A stretch of 64,000 bases of DNA from positions 496,001 to 560,000 of the forward strand of contig NZ_AGQV01000001.1 of assembly GCF_000234355.1 (NCBI RefSeq), given 5' to 3'. The DNA comes from Gluconobacter morbifer G707 (GTDB lineage Bacteria > Pseudomonadota > Alphaproteobacteria > Acetobacterales > Acetobacteraceae). The position numbers and the translations under genes were made by a program. The notes beneath the pieces were generated by a model. It made no database searches and had not been told where the DNA came from. It was given only the letters and a program-made list of their open reading frames with translations. This document shows positions 25,873 through 34,951 of this stretch, in pieces. How positions within the stretch are numbered: the stretch's first letter is position 1; each line of letters begins with the position of its first letter.

Positions 25873-26817
25873 ATGGCCGCGGTCATGAACCGGCATGTCG
25901 AGGCGTTTCTTGAAATGCTTGCGGCGGAACGCGGGGCGGCGGCCAGGACGCGGCAGGCCTATGCGTCCGATCTTGAGGATTTCGGGCGCCACTGTGCGCC
26001 TGTTCCGCTGGAGGAGGCGCAGGGCGAGCATGTCCGGTCTTATCTGGCGTCCCTGTCCCAGGCGGGCCGGGCGGCGCGGACATCGGCAAGACGGTTGTCC
26101 TGTCTGAAGCAGTTCTACCGGTTCCTGATGCTGGAATCGATTCGCCCGGATGATCCGACCGACCGTCAGGAGGCGCCCAAAATTCCGTCTTCCCTGCCGC
26201 GGCCTCTGGATGAGCAGGAAATCCGCCTTCTGCTGGAGGAGGGGACGCGGGGACATGAGGATGAGCGCCGGGATCTGGTGTCGCGCGCGGCGCTGGAGCT
26301 TTTGTACACGACGGGACTCCGTATCTCCGAGCTGCTCTCTCTGCCGGCCACGTGCGTGCAGGTGAAGGGCCCGATGCTTCTGGTGCGCGGAAAGGGCGGG
26401 CGGGAGCGTCTTGTGCCGCTGTCGCAGGCCGCGCGGCAGGCGGCGGAGGATCTGGTCCACTGGGACCGGGGGCTGGGAAGTCCGTATCTGTTTCCGGGAC
26501 GCAATCCGCAGAAGCCCCTGACGCGGCAGGGGTTTGACAAGATCCTGCTGGCCTGCGCGCTGAAGGCTGGCGTTGACCCGGAACGGGTCAGTCCGCATGT
26601 GCTGCGTCATTCTTTCGCCAGCCATCTTCTGGCCCGCGGGGCTGATCTGCGGGCTTTGCAGATGCTGCTGGGTCATGCCGATATCGCTACGACCCAGATA
26701 TACACGCAGGTCATGGCCGAGCGCCTGCGACAAGTCGTGGCGGCGCATCATCCGCTGGCGCTGGCACAGGAAAGCGGGCCGGGGGAACGTCCGGTTGTCG
26801 CGGGGGCTGTTTCCTGA
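25873..26817 (+). CDS. xerD: Tyrosine recombinase XerD
   Basis: 314-residue site-specific recombinase. The N-terminal SAM-like DNA-binding domain (about 5-95) has the family's FLEMLAAERGAAARTRQAY. The catalytic domain shows the first Arg in YTTGLRISELL, the HxLR motif HVLRHSFASHLL, and LGHADIATTQIYT with the nucleophilic Tyr. Together with XerC it resolves chromosome dimers at dif. Assigned XerD rather than XerC by overall resemblance, so the paralogue call is less sure than the family. Starts at ATG 25873 or the nearby ATG 25885. Upstream of accA by 25 bases. Confidence 0.9.
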   Translation: MAAVMNRHVEAFLEMLAAERGAAARTRQAYASDLEDFGRHCAPVPLEEAQGEHVRSYLASLSQAGRAARTSARRLSCLKQFYRFLMLESIRPDDPTDRQEAPKIPSSLPRPLDEQEIRLLLEEGTRGHEDERRDLVSRAALELLYTTGLRISELLSLPATCVQVKGPMLLVRGKGGRERLVPLSQAARQAAEDLVHWDRGLGSPYLFPGRNPQKPLTRQGFDKILLACALKAGVDPERVSPHVLRHSFASHLLARGADLRALQMLLGHADIATTQIYTQVMAERLRQVVAAHHPLALAQESGPGERPVVAGAVS

Positions 26818-26842
26818 TGCGACGTCGTGCTATCGGGCAGCC

Positions 26843-27817
26843 ATGCGCCAATTCCTAGATTTCGAGAAGTCGGTCGCCGAACTCGAGACCAAGATCGACG
26901 AACTCCGCCAGATGGGCAGCCAGGAAAACGATTCCGGCACCAGCGGCATCAACATCGATGACGAGATTGCCCGTCTGTCCGAGAAGGCAGACAAGCTTCT
27001 TCGGACCACCTACGCCAAGCTGACGCCCCTGCAGAAAGTGCAGGTGGCGCGTCATGCCCAGCGTCCCAAGGCGGTGGATTACGTTGAGGCCCTGACGACG
27101 GAGTTCACACCGCTTGCGGGTGACCGTGCGTTCGGGGATGACGAGGCGATGATCGGTGGTCTGGCACGGTTCCGCGGGGAGCCGGTTGTCGTGATTGGGA
27201 CGGAGCGTGGCCACGACACGGAAAGCCGGCTGAAGCATAATTTCGGGATGGCGCGTCCGGAAGGGTACCGGAAGGCGCAGCGTCTCGTGGAGATGGCGGG
27301 TCGTTTCGGCCTACCGGTTCTGAGCTTCATCGATACGGCGGGCGCCTGGCCCGGAATTGATGCGGAAGCGCGCGGGCAGGCCCAGGCCATTGCCCGGTCC
27401 ATCGATGTCTTCCTTCAGGCCCCTGTGCCCGTGATCGCCACGGTGATCGGAGAGGGCGGGTCTGGCGGTGCGATCGCCATTGGCGCCGCTGACCGTGTGC
27501 TGATGCTGGAAAACTCGATCTATTCCGTCATTTCGCCGGAAGCGGCGGCCTCCATTCTCTGGCGTGATCCGAAACTGGCACCGGCCGCGGCGGAAGCGCT
27601 CAAACTGACGGCGCAGGATCTTCAGAAGCTGGGTCTGATCGATCAGATCATTCCTGAGCCGGTCGGGGGTGCGCAGCGCGTGCCGGAAGATGCGATCCGC
27701 AGCGTCGGGAAGGTCATTGCCGAGGAACTGGCGGCCCTTCAGGATCTGACGGGTGCGGCGCTGGTGCAGAAGCGTCGGGATAAATTCCTGGCCATGACCC
27801 GGACTGCCCTGGACTGA
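26843..27817 (+). CDS. accA: Acetyl-CoA carboxylase carboxyltransferase, alpha subunit
   Basis: 324 residues, normal length. The conserved start MRQFLDFEKSVAELETKI lies at 26843; the frame is open upstream into xerD but that part is noncoding. Crotonase-fold marks include GMARPEGYRKA, FIDTAGAWPGIDAE, and GEGGSGGAIAIG with SVISPEAAASILW. With AccD it transfers carboxyl from carboxybiotin to acetyl-CoA, the committed step of fatty acid synthesis. It follows xerD closely and is closed by a strong terminator. Confidence 0.97.
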   Translation: MRQFLDFEKSVAELETKIDELRQMGSQENDSGTSGINIDDEIARLSEKADKLLRTTYAKLTPLQKVQVARHAQRPKAVDYVEALTTEFTPLAGDRAFGDDEAMIGGLARFRGEPVVVIGTERGHDTESRLKHNFGMARPEGYRKAQRLVEMAGRFGLPVLSFIDTAGAWPGIDAEARGQAQAIARSIDVFLQAPVPVIATVIGEGGSGGAIAIGAADRVLMLENSIYSVISPEAAASILWRDPKLAPAAAEALKLTAQDLQKLGLIDQIIPEPVGGAQRVPEDAIRSVGKVIAEELAALQDLTGAALVQKRRDKFLAMTRTALD

Positions 27818-27842
27818 GGGACAGGTTCGGTCCTGTTCCGCG

Positions 27843-27880
27843 AAAAAAAGCCGCTCCGGGCAACCGGGGCGGCTTTTTCT
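27843..27880. terminator. Bidirectional terminator between accA and the CinA-like gene
   Basis: A-run, then GCCGCTCCGGG pairing with CCGGGGCGGC around a CAA loop, then a T-run. A-run and T-run on opposite sides let it work for both convergent genes. Confidence 0.9.
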
Positions 27881-27900
27881 GTTTCGGTCAGGAGCAATGA

Positions 27901-28677
27901 TCAGACAGCCCTGTCCAGATCCGCTTCTCCTTTCATGGGCTCTTTGCCGTGGGCCATGATGAGATCGTGCAATGCCGTATCGGCCGTGCGGACGGTTTCA
28001 GCGTCATAGCCCTTGGCGACAAGGGCCACGCCTTTTGTTCCGTCCGAAAGCTGATAGGGGTAGGAGCCGAGGTCAATCGTCGGGAAGCGCGTCTGGAGCA
28101 GGCGCAGGTCCTCGGCGAAATCGCCTTCCTTCAGTCCGGCGGCGTGCCAGCTGGCGGAAGCCAGGGGGGCGCTTTTTTCAAACTGCGGGACAAGCCATTC
28201 CACCATGGATGCGAAAATGGATGGCACGCCCGCCATGACATGCACATTGCCGATCGTGAAGCCCGGAGCGGCTGACAGGGCGCTGAGGATCGGTGTGGCG
28301 CCTTCGGGGAGATCTGCCATGCGCTGGCGGGCGGCGTTGAATTTTTCCCGGCCCATCACGGCTTCCATGGCCTGATAGCTCTCCTCGTGCCGGACGAGCG
28401 GGACACCGAAGGCACGGGCGATGCAGTCGGCCGTGATGTCATCATGGGTGGGTCCGATGCCGCCGGACGTGAACACGATGTCGAACGCTTTGCGGCACTC
28501 ATTGACCGTATTGATGATGCGGTCCGGGATGTCGGGAATGACCCTGACTTCCAGCAGTCTGATCCCCTGCGCATTGAGGGCACGGGCCAGAACCCGTGTA
28601 TTGGCGTCCTGTGTCCGGCCCGAGAGGATCTCGTTGCCGATGACCAGGAAGCAGGCGGTTTTTTGAAGCATGGGCAC
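27901..28677 (-). CDS. CinA-like MoaB/MogA-domain protein
   Basis: 258 residues, equal to the N-terminal half of CinA without the C-terminal nicotinamide-nucleotide deamidase domain. It has the molybdopterin-binding-fold signature: FLVIGNEILSGRTQDAN at the start and FTSGGIGPTHDDIT around residue 68-81. Related stand-alone proteins are known as competence/damage-inducible protein A; some are ADP-ribose or FAD pyrophosphatases. The true activity here is unknown. Cytosolic. Divergent from the SMP-30-like gene. Confidence 0.87.
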   Translation of the reverse strand: MPMLQKTACFLVIGNEILSGRTQDANTRVLARALNAQGIRLLEVRVIPDIPDRIINTVNECRKAFDIVFTSGGIGPTHDDITADCIARAFGVPLVRHEESYQAMEAVMGREKFNAARQRMADLPEGATPILSALSAAPGFTIGNVHVMAGVPSIFASMVEWLVPQFEKSAPLASASWHAAGLKEGDFAEDLRLLQTRFPTIDLGSYPYQLSDGTKGVALVAKGYDAETVRTADTALHDLIMAHGKEPMKGEADLDRAV

Positions 28678-28766
28678 GCTCCTGATAGTCTTCTCCCCGA
28701 ACGTAACGCCTTGCCGGACGTTGTCGAGAGCAAACCCTTTTGATCTTTTGTGGAACAGGAACGCTT

Positions 28767-29657
28767 ATGAGCTTCAAGCATAACCAGCCGGAATGCATTC
28801 TTGACCTCAGGGCAATGCTGGGAGAGGGGCCGGTCTGGGCCGAGGCGGAGCAGTCTCTTTATTTCGTTGATATTGCGGCGGCGAAGGTTCATCGCTTTAC
28901 GCCGTCCAGCGGTGCACTGAAGACCTGGGACGCTCCGGACCGCGTGGCTTTCCTTCTGCCCACGACGAAAGGGACGTTCCTGGCGGGGCTGCCGAAAGGG
29001 CTGCATCGTTTTGACCCGCAGACAGGAACGTTTTCCGAGGATGCGGTGATCGAACCTGACTATCCACATAACCGGCTCAATGACGGATGTGTGGACCCGC
29101 AGGGCAATGCGTGGTTCGGCACCATGGATGATAACGAAAAGGAACCGAGTGGCTCGATCTATCGGGTCATCCATACGAAGGACGGTCTGCGCGTTGCACG
29201 GCATGATGAGGGTTATACCGTTTCCAACGGTCCTGCCGTCTCTCCGGACGGGACTGTCCTGTATGTCTGTGACAGCCCGGAACAGACGATCTATGCCTTT
29301 GATGTCGGGGAAGACGGCACGCTGAGCGGAGAGCGTGTCTTTGCGCGGCTTGAGAACGGTTATCCCGACGGTGTGGTGACGGATCGGGACGGGAACATCT
29401 GGGCCGGCACGTGGGGTGGCGGACGCATCAGCCGCTTCCGTCCGGATGGAAGCGAACTGCCGTCCATTCCGATGCCTGTCTCGAACGTGACGAAGGTGGC
29501 GTTCGGGGGGGAGGACTGGAAAACGGTTTTCGTGACGACGGCGCGCAAGGGGCTGTCAGAAGATGTGCTGAAAAAGGAACCGCATGCTGGCTCCCTGTTT
29601 GCGTTCCGCACGGATGTTCCGGGCATTCCGCAGCGCCTGTTCCGCATGACGGACTGA
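28767..29657 (+). CDS. SMP-30/gluconolactonase family protein
   Basis: 296-residue six-bladed beta-propeller hydrolase. The metal-binding Glu is in LGEGPVW near residue 20, an Asn in NRLNDGCVDPQGN, and an Asp in SNGPAVSPDG with the following VCDS. Family members hydrolyse sugar lactones such as glucono-1,5-lactone with Ca2+ or Zn2+. In acetic acid bacteria this would open lactones from sugar oxidation. There is no signal peptide, so it acts in the cytosol. The frame extends to a TTG at 28740, but ATG 28767 with AGGAACGCTT upstream is better. Confidence 0.9.
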   Translation: MSFKHNQPECILDLRAMLGEGPVWAEAEQSLYFVDIAAAKVHRFTPSSGALKTWDAPDRVAFLLPTTKGTFLAGLPKGLHRFDPQTGTFSEDAVIEPDYPHNRLNDGCVDPQGNAWFGTMDDNEKEPSGSIYRVIHTKDGLRVARHDEGYTVSNGPAVSPDGTVLYVCDSPEQTIYAFDVGEDGTLSGERVFARLENGYPDGVVTDRDGNIWAGTWGGGRISRFRPDGSELPSIPMPVSNVTKVAFGGEDWKTVFVTTARKGLSEDVLKKEPHAGSLFAFRTDVPGIPQRLFRMTD

Positions 29658-29702
29658 GATCCGGGATGTGATCTTCCCCGGGCTGGTCCTGTTCCTGAAG
29701 GG

Positions 29703-30731
29703 TTAGCCCAGAAGGTCCTGCAGAAGCGGGATCAGGGGAAGGTCGGGGTCTGGCATGGGATAGGTTCCGAGGTCTGACGCCGGAACCCAGGCGAGTTCCT
29801 GCCCCTCACGCGGGACGGGCGCACCACGCCAGCGGCGGATGACGTACAGGGGCATCAGCAGGTGAAACGGTCCCGCGTTTTCGCTGACGAATGTGAACGG
29901 GGCCAGGCAGGCGCCTGTGAGGTCCACGCCGAGTTCCTCCTTCATTTCGCGGAGGAGGGCCTGTTCGGGTGTTTCGTCGCGTTCCACCTTTCCGCCGGGA
30001 AATTCCCATAGGCCGGCCAGCCGCTTGCCTTCAGGGCGCTTGGCAAGAAGGATGCGGCCTTCCGCATCCAGCAGGGCGCCTGCCACGACCAGCAGGGTAC
30101 GGGGTCTGGGCTGTGGCGGGGGGGGTGGGACTGGGGCCGGTGATGGTGAGGGGTCTGCTGTTGGCGGGAGGGGAAGGTCCTGCGGGGCAGTGTCGGGCTG
30201 TTCCATGAAGGCTTTGCGCGTCAGTTCGTAGAGGACGACCGGACAGTCATGCCCCCGGGAGACGAAGCGGCGGCGGGACGATCCGGTCTGCTGGAAGCCA
30301 AGCTTTCTGAGGACCGAAGCGGAGGCCGGGTTGTCCTCGGCTACGTCCGCGGTCAGCTTTTCCAGTTTTAGGACGGTCAGCGCCCAGTCCATGACGCGCC
30401 CGGCGACCTGTGTTGTTACGCCCTGACCCCAGTGTGCGGAGGCCAGCCAGTACCCCAGCGACCCTGACCGGCGATCATCCGACAGGACGACCCCGACCGC
30501 GCCAAGCAGTTTGCCCTCTTTCGTGATCGCGAAATGATGGGCTGATCCATGCAGGCTGCTGTCACGCGTGGAGGCGATCCACTGCTCTGCCAGCGGGCGC
30601 GGGTAGGGGAAGGGGAGCCGGCTGAGCATCCGGACCACGCTCCAGTCATTGACCAGGCGGTGCAGGGCGGGCGCGTCATCCGGATGCAGGGGGCGGAGCA
30701 GAAACTCCCCTGCTTTCAGGTCGGGTGTCAT
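29703..30731 (-). CDS. GNAT acetyltransferase - Nudix hydrolase fusion
   Basis: 342 residues. Residues about 8-172 are a RimJ-type GNAT N-acetyltransferase ([13 protein letters not shown] start, [18 protein letters not shown] acetyl-CoA loop, [13 protein letters not shown]). Residues about 176-211 are a Pro-rich linker with runs of PPPPP. Residues about 212-342 are a MutT-type Nudix domain with an intact box starting [18 protein letters not shown] and ending EELGV, preceded by [20 protein letters not shown], as in 8-oxo-dGTPases. The Nudix half is probably MutT, cleaning oxidised nucleotides; the acetylated target is unknown. It starts one base after the Rieske oxygenase stop, so the two form an operon. 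Confidence 0.9.
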   Translation of the reverse strand: MTPDLKAGEFLLRPLHPDDAPALHRLVNDWSVVRMLSRLPFPYPRPLAEQWIASTRDSSLHGSAHHFAITKEGKLLGAVGVVLSDDRRSGSLGYWLASAHWGQGVTTQVAGRVMDWALTVLKLEKLTADVAEDNPASASVLRKLGFQQTGSSRRRFVSRGHDCPVVLYELTRKAFMEQPDTAPQDLPLPPTADPSPSPAPVPPPPPQPRPRTLLVVAGALLDAEGRILLAKRPEGKRLAGLWEFPGGKVERDETPEQALLREMKEELGVDLTGACLAPFTFVSENAGPFHLLMPLYVIRRWRGAPVPREGQELAWVPASDLGTYPMPDPDLPLIPLLQDLLG

Positions 30732-30732
30732 G

Positions 30733-31863
30733 TCAGGTTGGTTTGCCCTGATCCATGGGGATGCCGCCGCGGACCAGCAGACGCCGCAGCATGTTGATTA
30801 CGGGAAAGACTTCCTGGTTGTGGTCTCCGCCCAGTTCCTGCCAAGCCGCCTGTTCCAGTTCCACGATGTCGCGGTCTTCCCTGAAGATCCGTTCCGTAAA
30901 CGCGACGAGGAAGGGCCATGCCAGATCCAGAACCGCGCGTAGTTTCGGGCGGCGGATGGAGAGCAGGCCGAAGACGCGGCAGGTTTTTTCGTCTGCATCC
31001 TGCGGGACATAGACGATCCAGAGATCCATGACGGGTGGTTCGTCCCCCGTTGCGATCCTGAGGGTCTGGTACGGATATTCCGTACGGATCGTCATGACGT
31101 CCTTGTGGGCGTATTTTTCGCTGGCGTCGCGACGTTCCCCGAAAATGAACGTTTCGCCCCAGGGCTGTTTTCCGCCTGTGCGGGCGAAGCTGTAGCGGGC
31201 TTCCACCAGAAGGGGTTCGTCGCGGCCGCCCAGGAAGCGGGGCTTCATCTGGCCCATCTGCTTGGAGTGCATGAACTGATGGTTCATGTCCATCAGGTTC
31301 TCATGCATGAAGCTGTAGTGGCAGTTGACCTTCTCTCCGAAGCGGCGGGTCTTGTAGGCCGGGTCGGCCACAGAGCCGAGTTTCGGGAACGGAACGCTGT
31401 CAGCCTTCGCGGGGTCGCCGGGGAAAATGAAGATCAGGCCGTCCTGTTCGCGGCAGGGATAGGTCCGGACGCCGTTGGGAAGTTTGCCCTTGCCGAGATA
31501 GGGCACGTCGATGCAGCGGCCTGACCGTCCGTAGGCCCAGCCATGATAGCAGCACTGGACTGCCTCCCCGCTGACCTTGCCGAGGCTGAGGGGGACCTGC
31601 CGGTGGGCGCAGCGGTCTTCCAGCGCGAAAACCTTCCCGTCCATCGGGCGCACGAGAGCGATGGGCTGACCGGCATAGCGTGTCCCGATGGTTTTGCCCC
31701 GTTTGAGTTCGCGCGACCATGCGACAGGATACCAGTAATCGGGGTTGGAGCGGACGCGCCGCAGATCTGTGCTGGAAGTGGTCGCTGGCGCTTCCATGAC
31801 TGAATCAACCGAATCAGCCGCGTCGGGGGCGATGACAGAAGAAGTTACGATGGTCTGCGACAT
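30733..31863 (-). CDS. Rieske non-heme iron oxygenase, alpha-subunit type
   Basis: 376 residues. The Rieske [2Fe-2S] domain has CAHR followed by CCYHGW about 18 residues later. The mononuclear iron site is seen in [11 protein letters not shown] (Asp-x2-His-x3-His). The C-terminal catalytic domain is of the vanillate-demethylase/phthalate-dioxygenase kind. It hydroxylates or demethylates an aromatic or similar ring compound and needs a separate reductase, none of which is adjacent. Start chosen at ATG 31863, with CAGGA spaced correctly; the ATG at 31899 adds twelve residues. Divergent from the TonB receptor gene across 256 bases. Substrate unknown. Confidence 0.87.
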   Translation of the reverse strand: MSQTIVTSSVIAPDAADSVDSVMEAPATTSSTDLRRVRSNPDYWYPVAWSRELKRGKTIGTRYAGQPIALVRPMDGKVFALEDRCAHRQVPLSLGKVSGEAVQCCYHGWAYGRSGRCIDVPYLGKGKLPNGVRTYPCREQDGLIFIFPGDPAKADSVPFPKLGSVADPAYKTRRFGEKVNCHYSFMHENLMDMNHQFMHSKQMGQMKPRFLGGRDEPLLVEARYSFARTGGKQPWGETFIFGERRDASEKYAHKDVMTIRTEYPYQTLRIATGDEPPVMDLWIVYVPQDADEKTCRVFGLLSIRRPKLRAVLDLAWPFLVAFTERIFREDRDIVELEQAAWQELGGDHNQEVFPVINMLRRLLVRGGIPMDQGKPT

Positions 31864-32119
31864 TGGCATCCTGATCCGACTATAAAACCGCATGTTCAAG
31901 CGTGTTTGAGGCAGCGAACCCTAACAGGCAATGACATAGAACAGAAAGCGTTATCCGTTGATCAGAAAAAGCGCGTCTTTCCGGCAACATAAGGTAAAAA
32001 AACTCCGGTGGGACGTCATGAAAACATCATCTTCCGACGGTGGCGCTTTTCTTTGACGGGCGGCATGTTCTAGGACACCGCTTCCCCACGGAAATCCAAG
32101 TCTGAATCCCTGTTCTGGA

Positions 32120-34519
32120 GTGTCGCTTTCGGTGCGAACAAAATCCCTGCTTGTCTCTTCCATCGCACTGTTTGCCTTTCGTCACGTGGCTTTTGCCGCC
32201 GCTGCCCCTTCCGACGATACAGGCCGGCCGGCTGCGCCTGTTTCCACGTCCGCACATCCGCAGGCGGGTGCGGCGAAAGCCCGGCGCCCTCATCCGACGA
32301 AGACTGTCGAGGCGCGTTCGGGAGAGACACTTTCTGTTACGGCGCGGCAACTGACGGGGCGTGATGCGGAACAGGCCGTGTCCCGTGCCGTGATGCGGCA
32401 GTATGTTCCGGGAACCAGCGCCTACAAGATGCTGGATCGTACGCCGGGCGTCAGTTTCAGTTCCACAGATCCGTTCGGCATCGACAGTTTCGGCGCCAAT
32501 CTCTATGTCCGCGGCTTCTTCATGGATCAGCTTGGCGTGACGGTGGACGGTGTGCCCCTGAACGACCAGACCTATCAGTCCGTCAGCGGTATGAGCCTAG
32601 CGTCCGCCATCATTCCGGACGACATCCAGTCCGTGCGCATGTCGCAGGGCGCGGGGTCTGTCGAGCTGCCTTCGACGAACACGCTGGGCGGGACGATCCA
32701 GATCGGCTCTTCCGATCCGAATGACCAGCGTGGCGGCAAGGTCAGCCAGTCCTTCGGGAGTTACAGTTCCTACCGGACCTATGTCCGGCTGGATTCCGGC
32801 AAGCTGAACAGCACCGGCACCAAGTTCTATACGTCCTATGCCCGCACCGATGAGGGCATGTGGATGGGTGGGGGCGACCAGTTCATGCAGCAGGTGGACG
32901 CCAAGCTCGTGCAGCCCATCAATGAGCGCAGCCGCATGTCCGCGTTCTTCAACTGGTCCAGCCTTGCGCAGTGGAATTATCCGGATACGTCTGTTGGCAT
33001 CCTGCAACATGATGGCTGGCGCACGCCCCATCTCTATCCGAATTATGCCCTGGCCTACGGGATTGCGAATGGTACGGCGGCCGTTCCTGCCGGTTATGGC
33101 AGCGTGCCGGGGATCGATGGTTCCGATATCGCGATGTATGATGGCGGGCAGGCCGAGACCAATTACATGGGCGGTCTGCACTTCGATCTGGCGCTGACTG
33201 ACAATCTGACCTGGAATACCACCATTTATGGTCACAGCCAGACCGGATATTATAGCTATACGGATTCAGAAGATCCGTCTCCGAATGGTGCGCCGTTTTC
33301 CGAGGAAGTCTGGCAGAACCGGCAGGAGCGTTACGGTATTGATACCAGTCTGCGGTACAAATGGGGGCGTCATACCTTCGAAGGGGGCGTCTGGTACGAG
33401 AACAACAACCAGCAGGCAGGTCTTTTCAACTATCAGGAGCCTCTGCTCGGGCATGGTGCGCCGCTTAAGGCCGTTGGTCCTTATGATGTGTATGGTCCTG
33501 CCTTTCTGGAAGGGTACAACTTCCAGTGGACGACCAATGTCATGCAGTTCCACCTTCAGGACAGCATCCGGCTTCTGCCGAACCTGACCCTTCATGCCGG
33601 TTTCAAGTCCATGGTTGCCACGACGGCCGGTGGTGCGAACTACAACAATTCCGACTGGACGGGGGCGGATGCCCTGCCGAATGGTACCCTGACGGCTTCA
33701 CAGGCTTTCCTGCCGCATATCAATCTCGACTGGCACATCAATTCGCATCATGAAGTCTATGTGGATGTGGCGGAAAACATGCGCGCCTATGAGGTCTCGG
33801 CCTATGGTGTGGCGAACTCCATCTATTCCGTGCAGGATCAGGCGACCTTCCAGGCCCAGAAAAAGGCTCTCGAACCTTCGAAGGCCTGGGTCTATCTGGG
33901 TGGATACCGCTATAGTTCGAAGCTGCTTCAGGCGAATGCGACAGTTTATCATGCCAGCCTGATCCATCCGATCCTTGCGGCGGCCGTGGGGTCCCTGACG
34001 AACCCGGTCTCGCAGGTGATCGATTTCGGACATATTTCCATGACGGGTGCGAACGGTGCGATCACCCTGACGCCGGTACAGGGGGTGAGCTTCACCAATA
34101 CGCTGAGCTACAACAAGGGAACCTACGACCGGAATGTGGATACGGTTGGTGGTTACTATGCGCTCGCGGGCAAGAACATCGTCAATTATCCCGCCTGGAT
34201 GTACAAGACATCCATTGCCTATAGCTGGAAAGGCATGACGGCGCATTTCGATGCGAACTATTTCGGCCGCCGCTATTACAGCTTCATGAATGATACATCC
34301 GTGGCGGGATATTGGCTTGCCAATACGGGCATTGAATACCGGTTTGGCAAGCTGAGCGTGCTGAAGGACGTCACGGCGAGCTTCAATGTCTATAACCTGT
34401 TTAATAACAAGTACATTTCCATGATGGGCGAGAATGATAATCCCGCGGCAGGCGATTACCAGTCCATGGAGCGTGGCGCCGTAAGGGAGTTTTTCGGGAC
34501 GGTAAGCGCCTCTTTCTGA
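32120..34519 (+). CDS. TonB-dependent outer membrane receptor
   Basis: About 799 residues. The signal peptide (TKSLLVSSIALFAFRHVAFA) is followed by a disordered stretch and then the plug domain (about 70-190), with the typical LYVRGFFMDQLGVTVDGVPLND and GAGSVELPSTNTLGGTI segments. The long barrel ends in the usual C-terminal Phe (TVSASF). It imports a large ligand such as a ferric siderophore or cobalamin with TonB energy; ligand not identifiable. No recognisable Fur box was seen upstream. Only GTG starts are available; 32120 is listed, but 32132 is also possible and has TGGAG upstream. Strong terminator follows. Confidence 0.92.
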   Translation: MSLSVRTKSLLVSSIALFAFRHVAFAAAAPSDDTGRPAAPVSTSAHPQAGAAKARRPHPTKTVEARSGETLSVTARQLTGRDAEQAVSRAVMRQYVPGTSAYKMLDRTPGVSFSSTDPFGIDSFGANLYVRGFFMDQLGVTVDGVPLNDQTYQSVSGMSLASAIIPDDIQSVRMSQGAGSVELPSTNTLGGTIQIGSSDPNDQRGGKVSQSFGSYSSYRTYVRLDSGKLNSTGTKFYTSYARTDEGMWMGGGDQFMQQVDAKLVQPINERSRMSAFFNWSSLAQWNYPDTSVGILQHDGWRTPHLYPNYALAYGIANGTAAVPAGYGSVPGIDGSDIAMYDGGQAETNYMGGLHFDLALTDNLTWNTTIYGHSQTGYYSYTDSEDPSPNGAPFSEEVWQNRQERYGIDTSLRYKWGRHTFEGGVWYENNNQQAGLFNYQEPLLGHGAPLKAVGPYDVYGPAFLEGYNFQWTTNVMQFHLQDSIRLLPNLTLHAGFKSMVATTAGGANYNNSDWTGADALPNGTLTASQAFLPHINLDWHINSHHEVYVDVAENMRAYEVSAYGVANSIYSVQDQATFQAQKKALEPSKAWVYLGGYRYSSKLLQANATVYHASLIHPILAAAVGSLTNPVSQVIDFGHISMTGANGAITLTPVQGVSFTNTLSYNKGTYDRNVDTVGGYYALAGKNIVNYPAWMYKTSIAYSWKGMTAHFDANYFGRRYYSFMNDTSVAGYWLANTGIEYRFGKLSVLKDVTASFNVYNLFNNKYISMMGENDNPAAGDYQSMERGAVREFFGTVSASF

Positions 34520-34951
34520 ATGTAGCAATACGTAAAAACAGTCTGGGGAAAGCTGCCTGTTTGAAACAGCTTCCACGACCGGTTTCTGGCTTGGCCCTTC
34601 CTTACTGGAAGGGCTTTTTTTATGGACTCCGTTATTTTTTCACATTGGCAAATTTGAAGAACTGATGGCGGAAAAGTGCCATTTTTGAGACAAATCAAAA
34701 TTAGTGTTAACGGATATTAACGTAAAAATAACTATGTATACCCCTAATCAAAATGGGAGTTTCATAAGAATCCTTTCTGTAATTAAAGAGTCTATGATAC
34801 CATTCTGTGAGAGAAAACGATTCGGAGCCTAGAAGAGAAGAAATAACGATGGAGTCAATGAGGATCAAGCTACTGTTTGTTTCTCATAAACACATGGGTG
34901 TTAACATTTAATAACCACATTCAGGGCGCGGAAGTGCCAGGAGCTCTAATC
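34520..34951. other. AT-rich intergenic region before the Hint-domain gene
   Basis: 432 bases. After the receptor terminator (34594-34621) base composition drops sharply to AT-rich for about 290 bases, unlike any other stretch in the window. It contains GTGTTAAC twice (34704-34711 and 34898-34905), each followed by a TTAAC/ATAAC-like block, and several A/T tracts that could be promoters. No coding frame is convincing. It most likely holds the regulated promoter of the Hint gene. Confidence 0.5.
34594..34621 (+). terminator. Terminator after TonB-dependent receptor gene
   Basis: GCCCTTCC (34594-34601) pairs with GGAAGGGC (34607-34614) around a 5-base loop, followed by seven T. Located about 75 bases past the receptor stop. 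Confidence 0.92.
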
